A stretch of DNA of 64,000 bases from GCA-2705995 sp965661625 (GCA_965661625.1 CBFIEM010000016.1:1-64000), one strand, 5' to 3'; positions 17,595 through 27,173 are shown, numbered from the stretch's first letter. Numbers and translations: made by a program. The notes: generated by a model from the sequence alone, not told the origin.

Positions 17595-18281
17595 TTAGTT
17601 TGATTCGATCAATTTGGTGTTCCTACTACGCTGAATCCAAATAAAGATACCAACAGTAATCAGCGCCATTGGCGGCAAGATCATCATGTTGTTATTCATG
17701 TATCCCATAGCATAAAGACCTGTACCTTCTGATGCGCTACCTAATAGTTCAACACCCCATAGTTTTCCTGAACCGAAAAACTCACGGAAAAATGCTACTA
17801 ATACCAGGATTAATCCATAACCGATACCGTTACCAAAGCCATCCAATACACTGGCCCAAGGCTTATTACCTAATGCAAACGCTTCCAAACGTCCCATGAT
17901 AATACAGTTGGTAATAATCAATCCAACGAATACGGAAAGCTGTTTACTAACCTCGTACACATAAGCTTTGAGTACTTGATCAACTACAATTACTAACGAG
18001 GCTACGATAACTAACTGAACAATGATTCGAATACGGTTAGGGATGCTGTTTCTCATGAGCGAAACAATTAAGTTACCCATGATAATTACAAACAATACTG
18101 ACAAACTCATTACTACCGCATTCTTCAACTGAACCGTAATGGCCAGTGCAGAACAGATACCCAGTACCTGAACGGTGATTGGATTATCATCATCCAACGG
18201 ATCCGTAATCAGCTTTTTATTCTTCTTCGAGAATAAGGGCTCTGATGGGGCCACCACTTCTTTTTCTGCTACTTCACTCAT
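17595..18281 (-). CDS. nqrD: Na+-translocating NADH:quinone reductase subunit D
   Basis: A 228-residue membrane protein, homologous to NqrE and RnfE. It has the VLGICSALAITVQLKNA opening with a conserved Cys and the VGLIITNCIIMGRLEAFA segment with the second, the pair that holds the shared iron-sulfur centre. The first 30 residues form a polar N-terminal extension, as in other Bacteroidota. It is 12 bases downstream of nqrC. Confidence 0.97.
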   Translation of the reverse strand: MSEVAEKEVVAPSEPLFSKKNKKLITDPLDDDNPITVQVLGICSALAITVQLKNAVVMSLSVLFVIIMGNLIVSLMRNSIPNRIRIIVQLVIVASLVIVVDQVLKAYVYEVSKQLSVFVGLIITNCIIMGRLEAFALGNKPWASVLDGFGNGIGYGLILVLVAFFREFFGSGKLWGVELLGSASEGTGLYAMGYMNNNMMILPPMALITVGIFIWIQRSRNTKLIESN

Positions 18282-18293
18282 GGTTTCTCAGAA

Positions 18294-19034
18294 TTAAGCT
18301 TTAATTTTTTTGAAATATGGAACGTATACTTCTAATGTATTCGAGATCATCTCATCAACGCCTACGGAAGTAATCGTTCCACCGGTGATGCCATCAACTG
18401 CATGATCACTTTCATTTCCACCGCCACCTTTCAACACAGCGATTGAAACAAACTCTCCATCTTCGTTGAAAATCTTTTCACCCGGAAACTGCTTGGTAAA
18501 TATTGGCTCTTTAATTTCAGCTCCAAGACCTGGAGTTTCAGACTTATGGTCAAAGTTAGCACCGTAAACGGTGTTCACATTGCCTTCTAATGCAACATAT
18601 CCCCAAATTGGGCCCCAAAGGCCTGTACCTACCATTGGCACAACCCAAAATGAATCTCCATCCTTCTCAATTCGAAACAATGGGTATTTCAATGCCGACT
18701 CTTCAACAGCTCCTGCTTTAAGTTTCTTGTATTGTTTACGCACATCAATATCAAATGCACTCAAGTCGCTTCCTTCAATCACTTGGCCCGAAGCATCTAA
18801 AATGTATTGGTCTTTAACGTACTGATCGAACAAGCTTGGCGCCTCTGCCATATCCTGATCGCTAGTCATGATTCCCGCACTTGTCAAGATATTCTTCATC
18901 TTCTCTTGACTGAGGTTTTCCTTTTGTTTCGGTTTAAGCGACATTGCCAAAACCGATAAGATCGCACCTACAATTACCACCATAGCGATGGCAAATCCGA
19001 AGGTAAAACCGTTACTGTTCTTATCTATAGCCAT
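18294..19034 (-). CDS. nqrC: Na+-translocating NADH:quinone reductase subunit C
   Basis: A 246-residue subunit with one N-terminal membrane helix (about 11-32) and a periplasmic FMN-binding domain. The flavinylation site reads DGITGGTITS (D214 to T220), with T220 as the expected FMN-linked Thr. The usual motif recognised by ApbE has Ala before the Thr, so the Gly here is a small variation. The GLWGPIWGY and TPGLGAEI segments are typical of the family. It carries electrons between the membrane iron-sulfur centre and NqrB. Confidence 0.97.
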   Translation of the reverse strand: MAIDKNSNGFTFGFAIAMVVIVGAILSVLAMSLKPKQKENLSQEKMKNILTSAGIMTSDQDMAEAPSLFDQYVKDQYILDASGQVIEGSDLSAFDIDVRKQYKKLKAGAVEESALKYPLFRIEKDGDSFWVVPMVGTGLWGPIWGYVALEGNVNTVYGANFDHKSETPGLGAEIKEPIFTKQFPGEKIFNEDGEFVSIAVLKGGGGNESDHAVDGITGGTITSVGVDEMISNTLEVYVPYFKKIKA

Positions 19035-19045
19035 AGTTAATCAGG

Positions 19046-20269
19046 TTAGGCCGAAGCCAGTTTCATTCGTTTTTGTCTGCGGTTTACATTAGCTTGAACA
19101 ACATAATGATCGATGGTTGGTGCCATTACGTTCATGAATAGAATGGCCAACATCACCCCTTCTGGATACGCTGGGTTAAACACGCGAATCATAATGGCAA
19201 AGAAACCTGCCAAGAATCCGTAAATCCATTTCCCCAAGTTAGTTTGAGCGGCAGATACAGGATCTGTGGCCATGAAAATCATCCCGAACATGAATCCACC
19301 AAGTAAAACTTGATGCATGGGGCTAATGGTCATGAAATCATTCACTGCAAATGCATTGAAAATTCCTCCCATAGCCAATCCACCTAGCAACATCGAGAAC
19401 ATAATTCTCCAACTTCCGATACCTGTTATTAACAGAATAGCTGCTCCAATTAAACAAGCTAAAGCTGATGTTTCACCTACAGAACCGGGAATCCATCCCA
19501 TAAAGGCATTGTACAAACTATAAATGCCTTCATTTCCAAACATGGACATAATCCCTGCATTTGCAGATTCTCCCACAGGTGTGCCCACTGTTTCTGCCAA
19601 CTTACCAAGAGCTGTTGCTCCTGAGTAGCCATCAACGAGCGATTGACCTGCTTCCATGTCTGTGTTAATCCAAACCTTGTTACCTGACATTTGCGTAGGA
19701 TAAGCAAAGAATAAAAACGCCCGCGCCGTTAATGCCGGATTGAGTATATTCATTCCTGTTCCGCCAAAAACCTCTTTTCCGATTACAACGGCAAATATCG
19801 TAGCAACAGCTAGCATCCACAATGGCACATCTACTGGCATACAGAGCGGAATTAGCATTCCTGAAACCAAAAAACCTTCTTGAATGGGGTGTTTATTAAT
19901 GGCACAAAACACAAACTCTACCGCTAGACCAGCTCCATAAGAGACAACCACCAATGGTAAAACTTTAATCAGACCAAAAATGAACTTGTCCATGAATCCC
20001 TCACCCAGTTGTGTGAGCTCTCCAAGGGCAACGTAATGTTGATGACCAGTATTCCACATACCGAATAATAAGGCTGGAACAAGCGCGATGATCACCATAA
20101 ACATGGTACGCTTTAAGTCAATTCCATCCCGTACATGAACACCATCTTTAGTCGTGTGATCTGGTACGAACATAAATGTGTGCATTCCATCCCACAGCCA
20201 ATATGCCAATGGAAACTTGGCATCTTTGTTTGGCTTCACCTTCTGCATTAAATCTTCTAGTGCTTTCAC
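19046..20269 (-). CDS. nqrB: Na+-translocating NADH:quinone reductase subunit B
   Basis: A 407-residue membrane subunit with about ten helices; it holds FMN and riboflavin and is the part most closely tied to Na+ movement and quinone reduction. The flavinylation motif DGYSGAT is present at residues 213-219, with T219 as the likely FMN attachment point, to be modified by the ApbE encoded downstream. GGTGMNILNPALTARAFLFF and ATDPVSAAQTNLGKWIYG are strongly conserved family stretches. Confidence 0.97.
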   Translation of the reverse strand: MKALEDLMQKVKPNKDAKFPLAYWLWDGMHTFMFVPDHTTKDGVHVRDGIDLKRTMFMVIIALVPALLFGMWNTGHQHYVALGELTQLGEGFMDKFIFGLIKVLPLVVVSYGAGLAVEFVFCAINKHPIQEGFLVSGMLIPLCMPVDVPLWMLAVATIFAVVIGKEVFGGTGMNILNPALTARAFLFFAYPTQMSGNKVWINTDMEAGQSLVDGYSGATALGKLAETVGTPVGESANAGIMSMFGNEGIYSLYNAFMGWIPGSVGETSALACLIGAAILLITGIGSWRIMFSMLLGGLAMGGIFNAFAVNDFMTISPMHQVLLGGFMFGMIFMATDPVSAAQTNLGKWIYGFLAGFFAIMIRVFNPAYPEGVMLAILFMNVMAPTIDHYVVQANVNRRQKRMKLASA

Positions 20270-20281
20270 AGTTTCTCGTTT

Positions 20282-21622
20282 TTATCCTACCTCTTTTTGT
20301 ACTAAATCCAATCCTTCCCGCATAATTTGCTGCAATGGCATCTTTGATGCACAGCTGTATTCCGCAAGTGCGAAATCTTCAGGTGCAACTTCAAAAATAC
20401 CCAAGCCTTCCATTTGCTCAATATCCTCAATCATTGTAGCCTTTACAAGTTGTTGAGGATAGATATCCATTGGAAATACTTTTTCATATTGTCCGGTAAC
20501 CACAAAGGCGCGTGGTTCACCATTCATATTCGTATCCAAATCGTAACGTTTGTTTGGCTGTAACCAGCTAAAGAACGTTCTACTCAGTGAGAATTTATCA
20601 AAATTCGGAGCTATCCATCCTAAGAATTGGTGATGATCTCCTTCTGGAATAACGGTGATACAGTTTGAATAAAACCCAAGGTATCCCTCTTCCGAAATGC
20701 TATCTCCCGTCAGCGCATTACCGCTAATAACGCGTTTGCCGCCTTCTTCGAGATTGCCTGAAAGCATCCCTTTAATGCTAGCACCGATAACAGTTTTTTC
20801 GTAACGCGGCTTTTTCACCATAGAACCTGCTACCGCAATCGAGCGCGAAAGATCCAACTTGTTAGTCTTGAAAAGTCTTCCAATTGCAACAACTGCAAAT
20901 GGATCTATAGCCCACGCAATTTCACCTTTATTGATGGGGTCAACGTGATGCATCTGTACACCAACATTACCACTTGGGTGAGGCCCTGCGAACTCATTAA
21001 TGACAACACCCTTTGCCGATTTAAATAGCGAAGATGTTGTACGCTCACTGTGCACATTTAAATGAACCTTTCCTGATGTCAGCTTTGAAATTGCATCAAT
21101 ACCTGCCTGGAATTCTGATTCCATTCCATGAAGGGCAAAATCATAATCCGCTGCTAGTGGATTGGTATCAAATGCCGAGATGAAAATCGCTTTTGGCGTT
21201 TCATCAGGCTTAGCAATTACATCATACGGACGGCGCTTGATGAAAGGCCAAAGTCCAGCCTCGCACAGTGTATTCGTTACATGTTCTTTTGAGTCGACTG
21301 AAGCAGAAAACGACTCATAGCGCGTTTCTTTGTCTGCCAAAATTTTGACTTCCAATATTTTTCGCTTGTCTCCGCGAACAATTGCAGCTACCTCACCACT
21401 AACGGGAGAGCAAAACTTCACTTGTTCATGGTACTTGTCGAAAAATAACGGTGTACCAGCCTTAACCTCTGCGCCTTCTTTGACGAGTAGTTTAGGTGTT
21501 ACACCATGAAAATCAGTTGGCTTAATGGCCACAGTATCGTATGAAGCACTGTTAAGCACTTTATCTGCGACTCCCTTCAGTTTAATATCGACTCCCTTGC
21601 GAATCTTTATGGTTCCTGCCAT
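20282..21622 (-). CDS. nqrA: Na+-translocating NADH:quinone reductase subunit A
   Basis: A 446-residue soluble subunit on the cytoplasmic side, first gene of the nqr operon. The start (TIKIRKGVDIKLKG) and the GVTPKLLVKEGAEVKAGTPL barrel-sandwich segment are typical of NqrA, as are the HPSGNVGVQMHHVDPIN stretch and a C-terminus rich in acidic residues. A consensus promoter lies 39 bases upstream. The enzyme complex oxidises NADH, reduces the membrane quinone and pumps Na+ out of the cell. Confidence 0.97.
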   Translation of the reverse strand: MAGTIKIRKGVDIKLKGVADKVLNSASYDTVAIKPTDFHGVTPKLLVKEGAEVKAGTPLFFDKYHEQVKFCSPVSGEVAAIVRGDKRKILEVKILADKETRYESFSASVDSKEHVTNTLCEAGLWPFIKRRPYDVIAKPDETPKAIFISAFDTNPLAADYDFALHGMESEFQAGIDAISKLTSGKVHLNVHSERTTSSLFKSAKGVVINEFAGPHPSGNVGVQMHHVDPINKGEIAWAIDPFAVVAIGRLFKTNKLDLSRSIAVAGSMVKKPRYEKTVIGASIKGMLSGNLEEGGKRVISGNALTGDSISEEGYLGFYSNCITVIPEGDHHQFLGWIAPNFDKFSLSRTFFSWLQPNKRYDLDTNMNGEPRAFVVTGQYEKVFPMDIYPQQLVKATMIEDIEQMEGLGIFEVAPEDFALAEYSCASKMPLQQIMREGLDLVQKEVG

Positions 21623-21660
21623 ATCGGGTATTGTATGATTATAATCTCGCTTGAAAGGCG

Positions 21661-21689
21661 CAAAAATATAATTTTGTTTTGGTCGTCAA
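21661..21689 (-). promoter_or_regulatory. Promoter of the nqrABCDEF operon
   Basis: Read on the minus strand, TTG (21689-21687) and TATTTTTG (21668-21661) are 18 bases apart, matching the TTG/TAnnTTTG consensus. The expected start is near 21656, giving a leader of about 34 bases to the nqrA ATG. Confidence 0.72.
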
Positions 21690-21765
21690 ATATAATAATG
21701 CTAACCCTTTTCAGTTAAGTTATTCGTATATTTTTCCACTACCCTGCATCTATAACGCGAATTCT

Positions 21766-23073
21766 TTGAAAACAACACTAATTTTGACTTGTTCAGACTT
21801 CCTTAAAATTTTATGCGCACTCCTTCCAATCACTGCATTTGGTCAGGAAGATTATTACACCGAAAACTACCTACGCTATACCAATCATGTTTATGAATCA
21901 ACCATAAAAACGGTTCAGCTTTATAAAACGGGTAGCGAGGATAGTCAGCCAATCATCATGCTAAATGGCGCGGAGACCATAACGCTTCACTTTGACGACC
22001 TGACGGCTGAGCTCCGCGATTTCGATTATGAATTTATTCACTGCAATTTCGATTGGACACCTTCTGACATTCATAATATGGAGTACATTAACGGCGTGGC
22101 GAAAAACCCCATTCTCGACTACCGGTACTCTACCACCTTGCGTCAACAGTACATTCATTACAGCCTTACTTTCCCAAATAAATTTGTGCAATTCTCTAAA
22201 AGTGGGAACTACTTGCTTAAAGTAACTGATGCCTATAGCGGAGACCTAGTGCTTACGCGAAAGTTTTTCATTTATCAGCCCAAAACCACCATAAATCCGC
22301 TCCCAACACGCGCCTCAATTGTTGCCGATCGCGACTACCGGCATGAAATTGATTTTAACGTCATTCCCCAAAACATCGAAATTGTTAACCCTTACCAAAA
22401 CATGCATGTAATGGTATTCCAAAATGCCAACCTGCGTTCAGCCATTACGGACTTGCAACCGACATTTTCGACAGGGTTTTCATTCAAATACGATTACAGT
22501 GAGGGAAATGTTTTTGACGGTGCAAATGAGTTCCGCTTTTTTGACACCAGATCAACGAGTTATAATGCACTTGGCACAGTTGATATTGATATGAACAGCG
22601 ACACCATTGAGGTCGTTCTCGACAAGCATGAATCGCGCAGTCATATAGCATACCTTTTTCAACCAGACCTCAACGGTAGGTACCTCATTCACGCAGACGA
22701 TGCACGCGATGATGCAGACGTTGCCGCAGAATACGCAAAAGTGCATTTCCGCTTGGACTTGCCGAATCAACTCTACAACAGTAATGTTTACGTGTATGGT
22801 CAAATTTCAAATTGGGAGCTACAACCCGAATATCAACTTACTTGGAATTCGACAACGCATTATTATGAATTAGACCTTTATGTAAAACAAGGCTATTACA
22901 ACTTCTTATATGCAGTACTTCGCGGAAACGACCCTACCCCCGACTTTTCATTGATTGAAGGCTCACATGCAGAAACGCAAAATGAGTATGGGATACTAGT
23001 ATACTACCGCTCTCCAGCTCAGTTTTATGATGAACTCATTGGATGGCAAGCGTTCAGCTTTCCTGAACGATAG
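21766..23073 (+). CDS. Type IX secretion plug-type protein (DUF5103)
   Basis: The open frame extends back to 21679 but has no ATG before the mature region. I choose the TTG at 21766 because it starts a plausible signal peptide (KTTLILTCSDFLKILCALL, cleavage after AFGQ). The 435-residue product matches DUF5103: EDYYTENYLRYTNHVYESTI, the FDFEFIHCNFDW-like segment and TFPNKFVQFSKSGNYLLKV. The flavobacterial homologue has been described as a plug that closes the periplasmic or lateral gate of the SprA translocon of the T9SS. The many T9SS substrates in this window make a working T9SS expected. It is divergent from nqrA across about 140 bases. Confidence 0.8.
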   Translation: MKTTLILTCSDFLKILCALLPITAFGQEDYYTENYLRYTNHVYESTIKTVQLYKTGSEDSQPIIMLNGAETITLHFDDLTAELRDFDYEFIHCNFDWTPSDIHNMEYINGVAKNPILDYRYSTTLRQQYIHYSLTFPNKFVQFSKSGNYLLKVTDAYSGDLVLTRKFFIYQPKTTINPLPTRASIVADRDYRHEIDFNVIPQNIEIVNPYQNMHVMVFQNANLRSAITDLQPTFSTGFSFKYDYSEGNVFDGANEFRFFDTRSTSYNALGTVDIDMNSDTIEVVLDKHESRSHIAYLFQPDLNGRYLIHADDARDDADVAAEYAKVHFRLDLPNQLYNSNVYVYGQISNWELQPEYQLTWNSTTHYYELDLYVKQGYYNFLYAVLRGNDPTPDFSLIEGSHAETQNEYGILVYYRSPAQFYDELIGWQAFSFPER

Positions 23074-23106
23074 GCAAATCAGTCTAAAAATAACTATCAT
23101 TGTTAT

Positions 23107-23493
23107 ATGACCGTTGATTTAGCACGTCAGATAACTGTTGAAGTTAATCCCACTTTCAAACCGAAATACTCGCGTTTGGAAGATGGCATTTTTGTGCATG
23201 CATATCGGGTTACCATTAAAAACAACTCCCCTCATGCAGTTCAGCTGATTCGCAGGCACTGGAAACTTACAGATGCTTTTGGTTTAGCACGTGAAGTTGA
23301 CGGTGAAGGAGTGCTTGGAGTACAGCCAATTATCGAATCTGGATCACATTACCACTATGAATCTGCGTGTGACTTTAACACATTTCTAGGAAAAATTGAA
23401 GGACATTACACCATGGTCCAGCTTCCAGGAAACGTTCCTTTTCAAGTTAATATCCCAACATTCAAGCTCGAGGTGCCTGCATTTTTGAATTAA
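23107..23493 (+). CDS. apaG: ApaG family protein
   Basis: A 128-residue protein of the expected length with the ApaG fold: TVEVNPTFKPKYSRLEDGIFVHAYRVTIKNN, RRHWKLTDAFG and GVLGVQPIIESGSHYHYESACDF are all family signatures. In enterobacteria ApaG is linked genetically to Co2+ resistance and Mg2+ efflux; the biochemical role is not settled. It follows the plug-type gene by 33 bases and is ended by a strong terminator. Confidence 0.93.
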   Translation: MTVDLARQITVEVNPTFKPKYSRLEDGIFVHAYRVTIKNNSPHAVQLIRRHWKLTDAFGLAREVDGEGVLGVQPIIESGSHYHYESACDFNTFLGKIEGHYTMVQLPGNVPFQVNIPTFKLEVPAFLN

Positions 23494-23603
23494 GACAAAC
23501 CGCTAACTCAATAAACGGCACCATTTAATCAACGTGATTAACTGCATAAGAAAGAAGCTCCTACATTCGTAAAGCTTAAGTATTTCACTTCAATTCTTGC
23601 TTC

Positions 23604-23643
23604 GAGGAGATTTTGGATGGCTTCCAAATCTCCTCTTTTTTTT
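23604..23643 (+). terminator. Rho-independent terminator after apaG
   Basis: GAGGAGATTTTGGA pairs with TCCAAATCTCCTC (13-14 pairs, 5-base loop) and is followed by nine T. It ends about 70 bases before pruA. Confidence 0.9.
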
Positions 23644-23669
23644 GCCTTAGATTTCCGTTTTGCATTTTA

Positions 23670-23677
23670 TACCTTTG
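23670..23677 (+). promoter_or_regulatory. TAnnTTTG promoter box upstream of pruA
   Basis: TACCTTTG matches the -7 consensus. The nearest TTG lies 25 bases upstream, longer than the usual 19-20, so the -33 half is uncertain. The predicted leader is about 33 bases. Confidence 0.5.
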
Positions 23678-23714
23678 CGTGGCTTTACAAGAAACACTTA
23701 AAACTTTATAGCGC

Positions 23715-25337
23715 ATGCCTAAAGGAATTTTTAACGTGCCGCCAGCGGTAAACGAACCGATTAACTCTTATGCACCGGGAACTCCGGAAAGAGAGTCGTT
23801 ACTTAATAAGTACAAAGAGATGTACAACAGTACTGTTGACATCCCGATGAACATCGGTGGAAAAAAAGTAACAACCGATGACAAACGACCTCTTGCTCCT
23901 CCTCACGATCACCAACATGTAATAGGTCACTACTCTCGTGGTACCAAGCAGCATGTTGCAGATGCAGTAGATGCAGCGCTCTCTGCTAAGGAAAATTGGG
24001 AGAACATGCCATGGGAACATCGGGCAGCCATCTTTTTAAGGGCTGCTGATTTGCTTGCAGGACCTTTTCGTGATAAAATGAATGCCGCTACTATGCTGGC
24101 ACAGTCTAAAAACGTTCATCAAACCGAAATTGATGCGGCATGTGAACTCATAGACTTTTTACGCTTCAACGTGATGTATATGACTCAGCTCTATAAGGAG
24201 CAACCGGTATCATCACCTGGAATCTGGAATTACCTTGAGTACCGCCCGTTAGAGGGTTTTATCTTTGCAATCACACCATTTAACTTTACTGCTATTGCTG
24301 CGAACCTCCCTTCTGCTCCAGCCATGATGGGTAATACGGTAGTTTGGAAGCCAGCAGATAGTCAAATCTATTCTGCAGGGGTTATTATGGAGCTTTTCGA
24401 AGCTGCGGGACTTCCCGAAGGAGTAATTAACTTGGTATTTACTGACGGTCCAGATGCGGGAGAAGTTATCTTTAATCACAAAGATTTTGCAGGCTTGCAC
24501 TTCACCGGATCAACCGGTGTTTTCAAACACCTTTGGAAAGAAATTGGCCAAAACTTAGACACGTATCGCACTTATCCTCGTATTGTTGGTGAAACGGGCG
24601 GTAAAGACTTTGTTATGGTTCATAAATCTGCTCACTCAAAAGAAGTGGCTACAGCATTGGCCCGTGGAGCATTTGAATTCCAAGGACAAAAATGTTCTGC
24701 TGCATCACGTGCCTACATACCTGCTAACTTATGGCCAGATGTTAAGGATTCATTGCTAGCTCAAATGAAAACGTTCAAAATGGGTTCTCCAGAGGATCCT
24801 GCTAATTTCATCACAGCTGTTATTGATGAAGCGGCATTTGATAAAATTGCTAGCTTCCTAGATTTTGCAAATAATTCTGATGCCGATGTTATCATTGGTG
24901 GTTCATATGACAAGTCGAAAGGGTATTTCATAGATCCTACCGTAATTGTAACTGATGATCCTCATTTCAAGACCATGGAAGAAGAAATCTTTGGACCCGT
25001 GCTCACAATTTATGTGTATGACCCAGAGAAGTACGAAGAAACGCTCGACCTTGTTGACAATACTTCTCCATATGCACTTACGGGATCGCTATTTTCACAA
25101 GATCGGTACGCACTTGACTTGGGTAAACGCAGGTTGCGCAATGCTGCTGGAAACTTCTACATCAACGACAAGCCAACTGGTGCAGTTGTAGGCCAGCAAC
25201 CATTTGGAGGAGCTCGTGGATCAGGAACCAATGACAAAGCCGGTTCGGTGTTGAACTTGCTGCGTTGGACATCTCCACGTAACGTTAAAGAAACGTTCGT
25301 TCCACCAACAGATTACCGTTATCCCTATTTAGGATAA
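23715..25337 (+). CDS. pruA: L-glutamate gamma-semialdehyde dehydrogenase (1-pyrroline-5-carboxylate dehydrogenase)
   Basis: A 540-residue aldehyde dehydrogenase of the P5C dehydrogenase branch. It shows the FAITPFNFTAIAANLPSAPAMMGNTVVWKPA coenzyme-binding stretch, the GETGGKDFVMVH motif with the general base Glu, and FEFQGQKCSAASRAY with the catalytic Cys, plus the PFGGARGSGTNDKAG end. It oxidises glutamate semialdehyde to glutamate with NAD+, the second step of proline breakdown. No proline dehydrogenase domain is fused and no putA/prodh gene is adjacent. It stands alone between two terminators. Confidence 0.95.
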   Translation: MPKGIFNVPPAVNEPINSYAPGTPERESLLNKYKEMYNSTVDIPMNIGGKKVTTDDKRPLAPPHDHQHVIGHYSRGTKQHVADAVDAALSAKENWENMPWEHRAAIFLRAADLLAGPFRDKMNAATMLAQSKNVHQTEIDAACELIDFLRFNVMYMTQLYKEQPVSSPGIWNYLEYRPLEGFIFAITPFNFTAIAANLPSAPAMMGNTVVWKPADSQIYSAGVIMELFEAAGLPEGVINLVFTDGPDAGEVIFNHKDFAGLHFTGSTGVFKHLWKEIGQNLDTYRTYPRIVGETGGKDFVMVHKSAHSKEVATALARGAFEFQGQKCSAASRAYIPANLWPDVKDSLLAQMKTFKMGSPEDPANFITAVIDEAAFDKIASFLDFANNSDADVIIGGSYDKSKGYFIDPTVIVTDDPHFKTMEEEIFGPVLTIYVYDPEKYEETLDLVDNTSPYALTGSLFSQDRYALDLGKRRLRNAAGNFYINDKPTGAVVGQQPFGGARGSGTNDKAGSVLNLLRWTSPRNVKETFVPPTDYRYPYLG

Positions 25338-25356
25338 GCTGATGATTGATTTACAT

Positions 25357-25392
25357 AGCCCTTTGTTGATAATTTCAACAAAGGGCTTTTTT
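25357..25392 (+). terminator. Rho-independent terminator after pruA
   Basis: AGCCCTTTGTTGA and TCAACAAAGGGCT form a perfect 13-pair stem with a 5-base loop, followed by a run of T, 20 bases after the pruA stop. Confidence 0.93.
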
Positions 25393-25410
25393 ATTGCCTA
25401 AAATGCCTAC

Positions 25411-25418
25411 TACCTTTG
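25411..25418 (+). promoter_or_regulatory. TAnnTTTG box immediately before the DivIC-like gene
   Basis: TACCTTTG ends four bases before the ATG at 25423, again predicting a leaderless or nearly leaderless transcript. No well-spaced TTG is seen upstream. Confidence 0.5.
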
Positions 25419-25422
25419 AATC

Positions 25423-25728
25423 ATGAAAAAGTGGTTAAATCGCATTCCCCGTTGGCTAAAGACCCGCTACAGCATTACTTTGGTGGTGTTTGTTTTGTGG
25501 ATGCTCATATTTGACCAGAACGACATATTTAGTCAAATTCAGCTGCGCTACGAGCTTTTTAAGCTAGAGGAACAAAAGGTTTATTACCAAGAGCAGATAA
25601 AGGAAACCGACAAAAACCTTAAAGATTTGCTCAACGACGACGCAAAACTGGAAAAGTTTGCACGGGAAAAATACCTCATGAAAAAACCACAAGAAGAAAT
25701 TTTTGTGATCGTTCCTGAATCGGAATAG
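25423..25728 (+). CDS. Septum formation initiator family protein (FtsB/DivIC-like)
   Basis: A 101-residue bitopic membrane protein. A basic N-terminus is followed by one helix (about 17-35, TLVVFVLWMLIFDQNDIF), then a coiled coil (residues 42-72, rich in E, K, L, Q), then EKFAREKYLMKKPQEEIFVI, the family's conserved C-terminal part. FtsB/DivIC bridges FtsL and FtsQ in the divisome. No other division gene is adjacent. It is followed after 54 bases by the mutase genes. Confidence 0.85.
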   Translation: MKKWLNRIPRWLKTRYSITLVVFVLWMLIFDQNDIFSQIQLRYELFKLEEQKVYYQEQIKETDKNLKDLLNDDAKLEKFAREKYLMKKPQEEIFVIVPESE

Positions 25729-25782
25729 ACCTTTCATAGCATGCGCGCTATTTATTACCTTCGTCTGCAATAGCAATAGCCC

Positions 25783-27171
25783 ATGGACAAGTCTTTTTTT
25801 GAAGCATTCCCCTCGGTCACTACAGAAAAGTGGCTCGCCAAGATTGAGTGTGATCTCAAGGGTAAATCCTTGGAAGAACTAGCTCGTTATTCACCCAACA
25901 CCCTGAGCCTTAATCCCGTAATTGGTCCAGATTATGAAGGAAGCGATGATCCGCCGGGAAAACCACCTTACACAAGGGGCAGTAAAACAACAGACAACGA
26001 CTGGCTAGTAGGAGTAACAGCTTCACTCTCCCCTGATGACAAAATCAGCAATAAAAACCTTTTAAACTGGTTGATGGATGGTGTTGAAGCGTTGCGCATT
26101 AACTTGTCGAATGGCAAGGACTTAAACGTTATTTTCAACGAAGTTGGCTTTCCATATATCGAAACGCATTGTTTTCTTGGAACAGGATCGTTTCAAGCAC
26201 AAGAGGTTCAGCAGTTATTTTTAAAATCAAACAGCGAGGTTCAAGGCATCAAAGCTGGGATTTACCACGATGCGTTAAACAATGCTATGGCAGCAGGTGA
26301 AATTCCCAACGATTTATCGGCTTGGACTAAACACCGAGAATCCCTCAAACAAAAAACACCTCATTTCCGTTCGACCATTATCCGTGCGAGTTACTTGACC
26401 GATTGCGGTGGAAACGGCATTCAGGAGATTGGTGCGGCATTAGCTGAAGGGCATGAACACCTTGTAAGTGCGTTAAATTCCGGGTGGACAATTGATGAAA
26501 TAGCGGCGACGCTGACCTTTGAGCTAAGTACGGGAATTGATTTCTTCCAAGATATTGCAAAACAAAAAGCATTTAAAACGTTGTGGGCACAGTTAATTCA
26601 AGCGTATAAGCCAGAACACAGCTGCTCACATTACCCATATGTCCATGTTCAGAATACACAGTGGCACTACACGGCAAACGATCAGCATACCAACTTACTT
26701 CGCGCAACCACTGCTGCGATGTCGGCTGCAGTTGCAGGGATAGATTTACTTTCTCTCCATCCTTTTGACCTGGTGAACCAACCCACCGATTCTGCACGTA
26801 GGATTGCGAAAAACATTCAATTGCTATTGAAAGAAGAAACGCACTTGAATAAAGTGATTGACCCCGCTGGTGGTTCTTACTTTTTAGAAGATTTAGTAAG
26901 GCAATATCAAGAAAAAGCGTGGGCTAATTTTCAACAAATAGAGGCGGAAGGCGGCTACTTGGAATACATGGCTAAAGGGAAACTTCAAGCCGATGTAACC
27001 ATTTCTGCCCAGGCAAAAATTGAGCGTTTAAAGCGCGGTGACGACACCCTTATCGGCGCAAACAAGTACCAATCGGAGCGTGATTCACCGGGAAGCGCCA
27101 CCCCAAAACCTTCCGCTTCAAATCCATTGAGTCTAATTCCATTTAGTGCTTACCAAGCAATTCAAGAGTAG
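25783..27171 (+). CDS. mutA: Methylmalonyl-CoA mutase small (beta) subunit
   Basis: A 462-residue protein homologous to the TIM-barrel half of methylmalonyl-CoA mutase. It is short and lacks a C-terminal cobalamin domain with DxHxxG, as usual for the non-catalytic small subunit. Segments such as RASYLTDCGGNGIQEIGAALA, the central HVQNTQWHYT strand and IDPAGGSYFLEDL align with the family. It forms a heterodimer with the product of the next gene, which begins three bases after its stop. The pair interconverts succinyl-CoA and methylmalonyl-CoA, a link to propionate metabolism. Confidence 0.93.
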   Translation: MDKSFFEAFPSVTTEKWLAKIECDLKGKSLEELARYSPNTLSLNPVIGPDYEGSDDPPGKPPYTRGSKTTDNDWLVGVTASLSPDDKISNKNLLNWLMDGVEALRINLSNGKDLNVIFNEVGFPYIETHCFLGTGSFQAQEVQQLFLKSNSEVQGIKAGIYHDALNNAMAAGEIPNDLSAWTKHRESLKQKTPHFRSTIIRASYLTDCGGNGIQEIGAALAEGHEHLVSALNSGWTIDEIAATLTFELSTGIDFFQDIAKQKAFKTLWAQLIQAYKPEHSCSHYPYVHVQNTQWHYTANDQHTNLLRATTAAMSAAVAGIDLLSLHPFDLVNQPTDSARRIAKNIQLLLKEETHLNKVIDPAGGSYFLEDLVRQYQEKAWANFQQIEAEGGYLEYMAKGKLQADVTISAQAKIERLKRGDDTLIGANKYQSERDSPGSATPKPSASNPLSLIPFSAYQAIQE

Positions 27172-27173
27172 TC

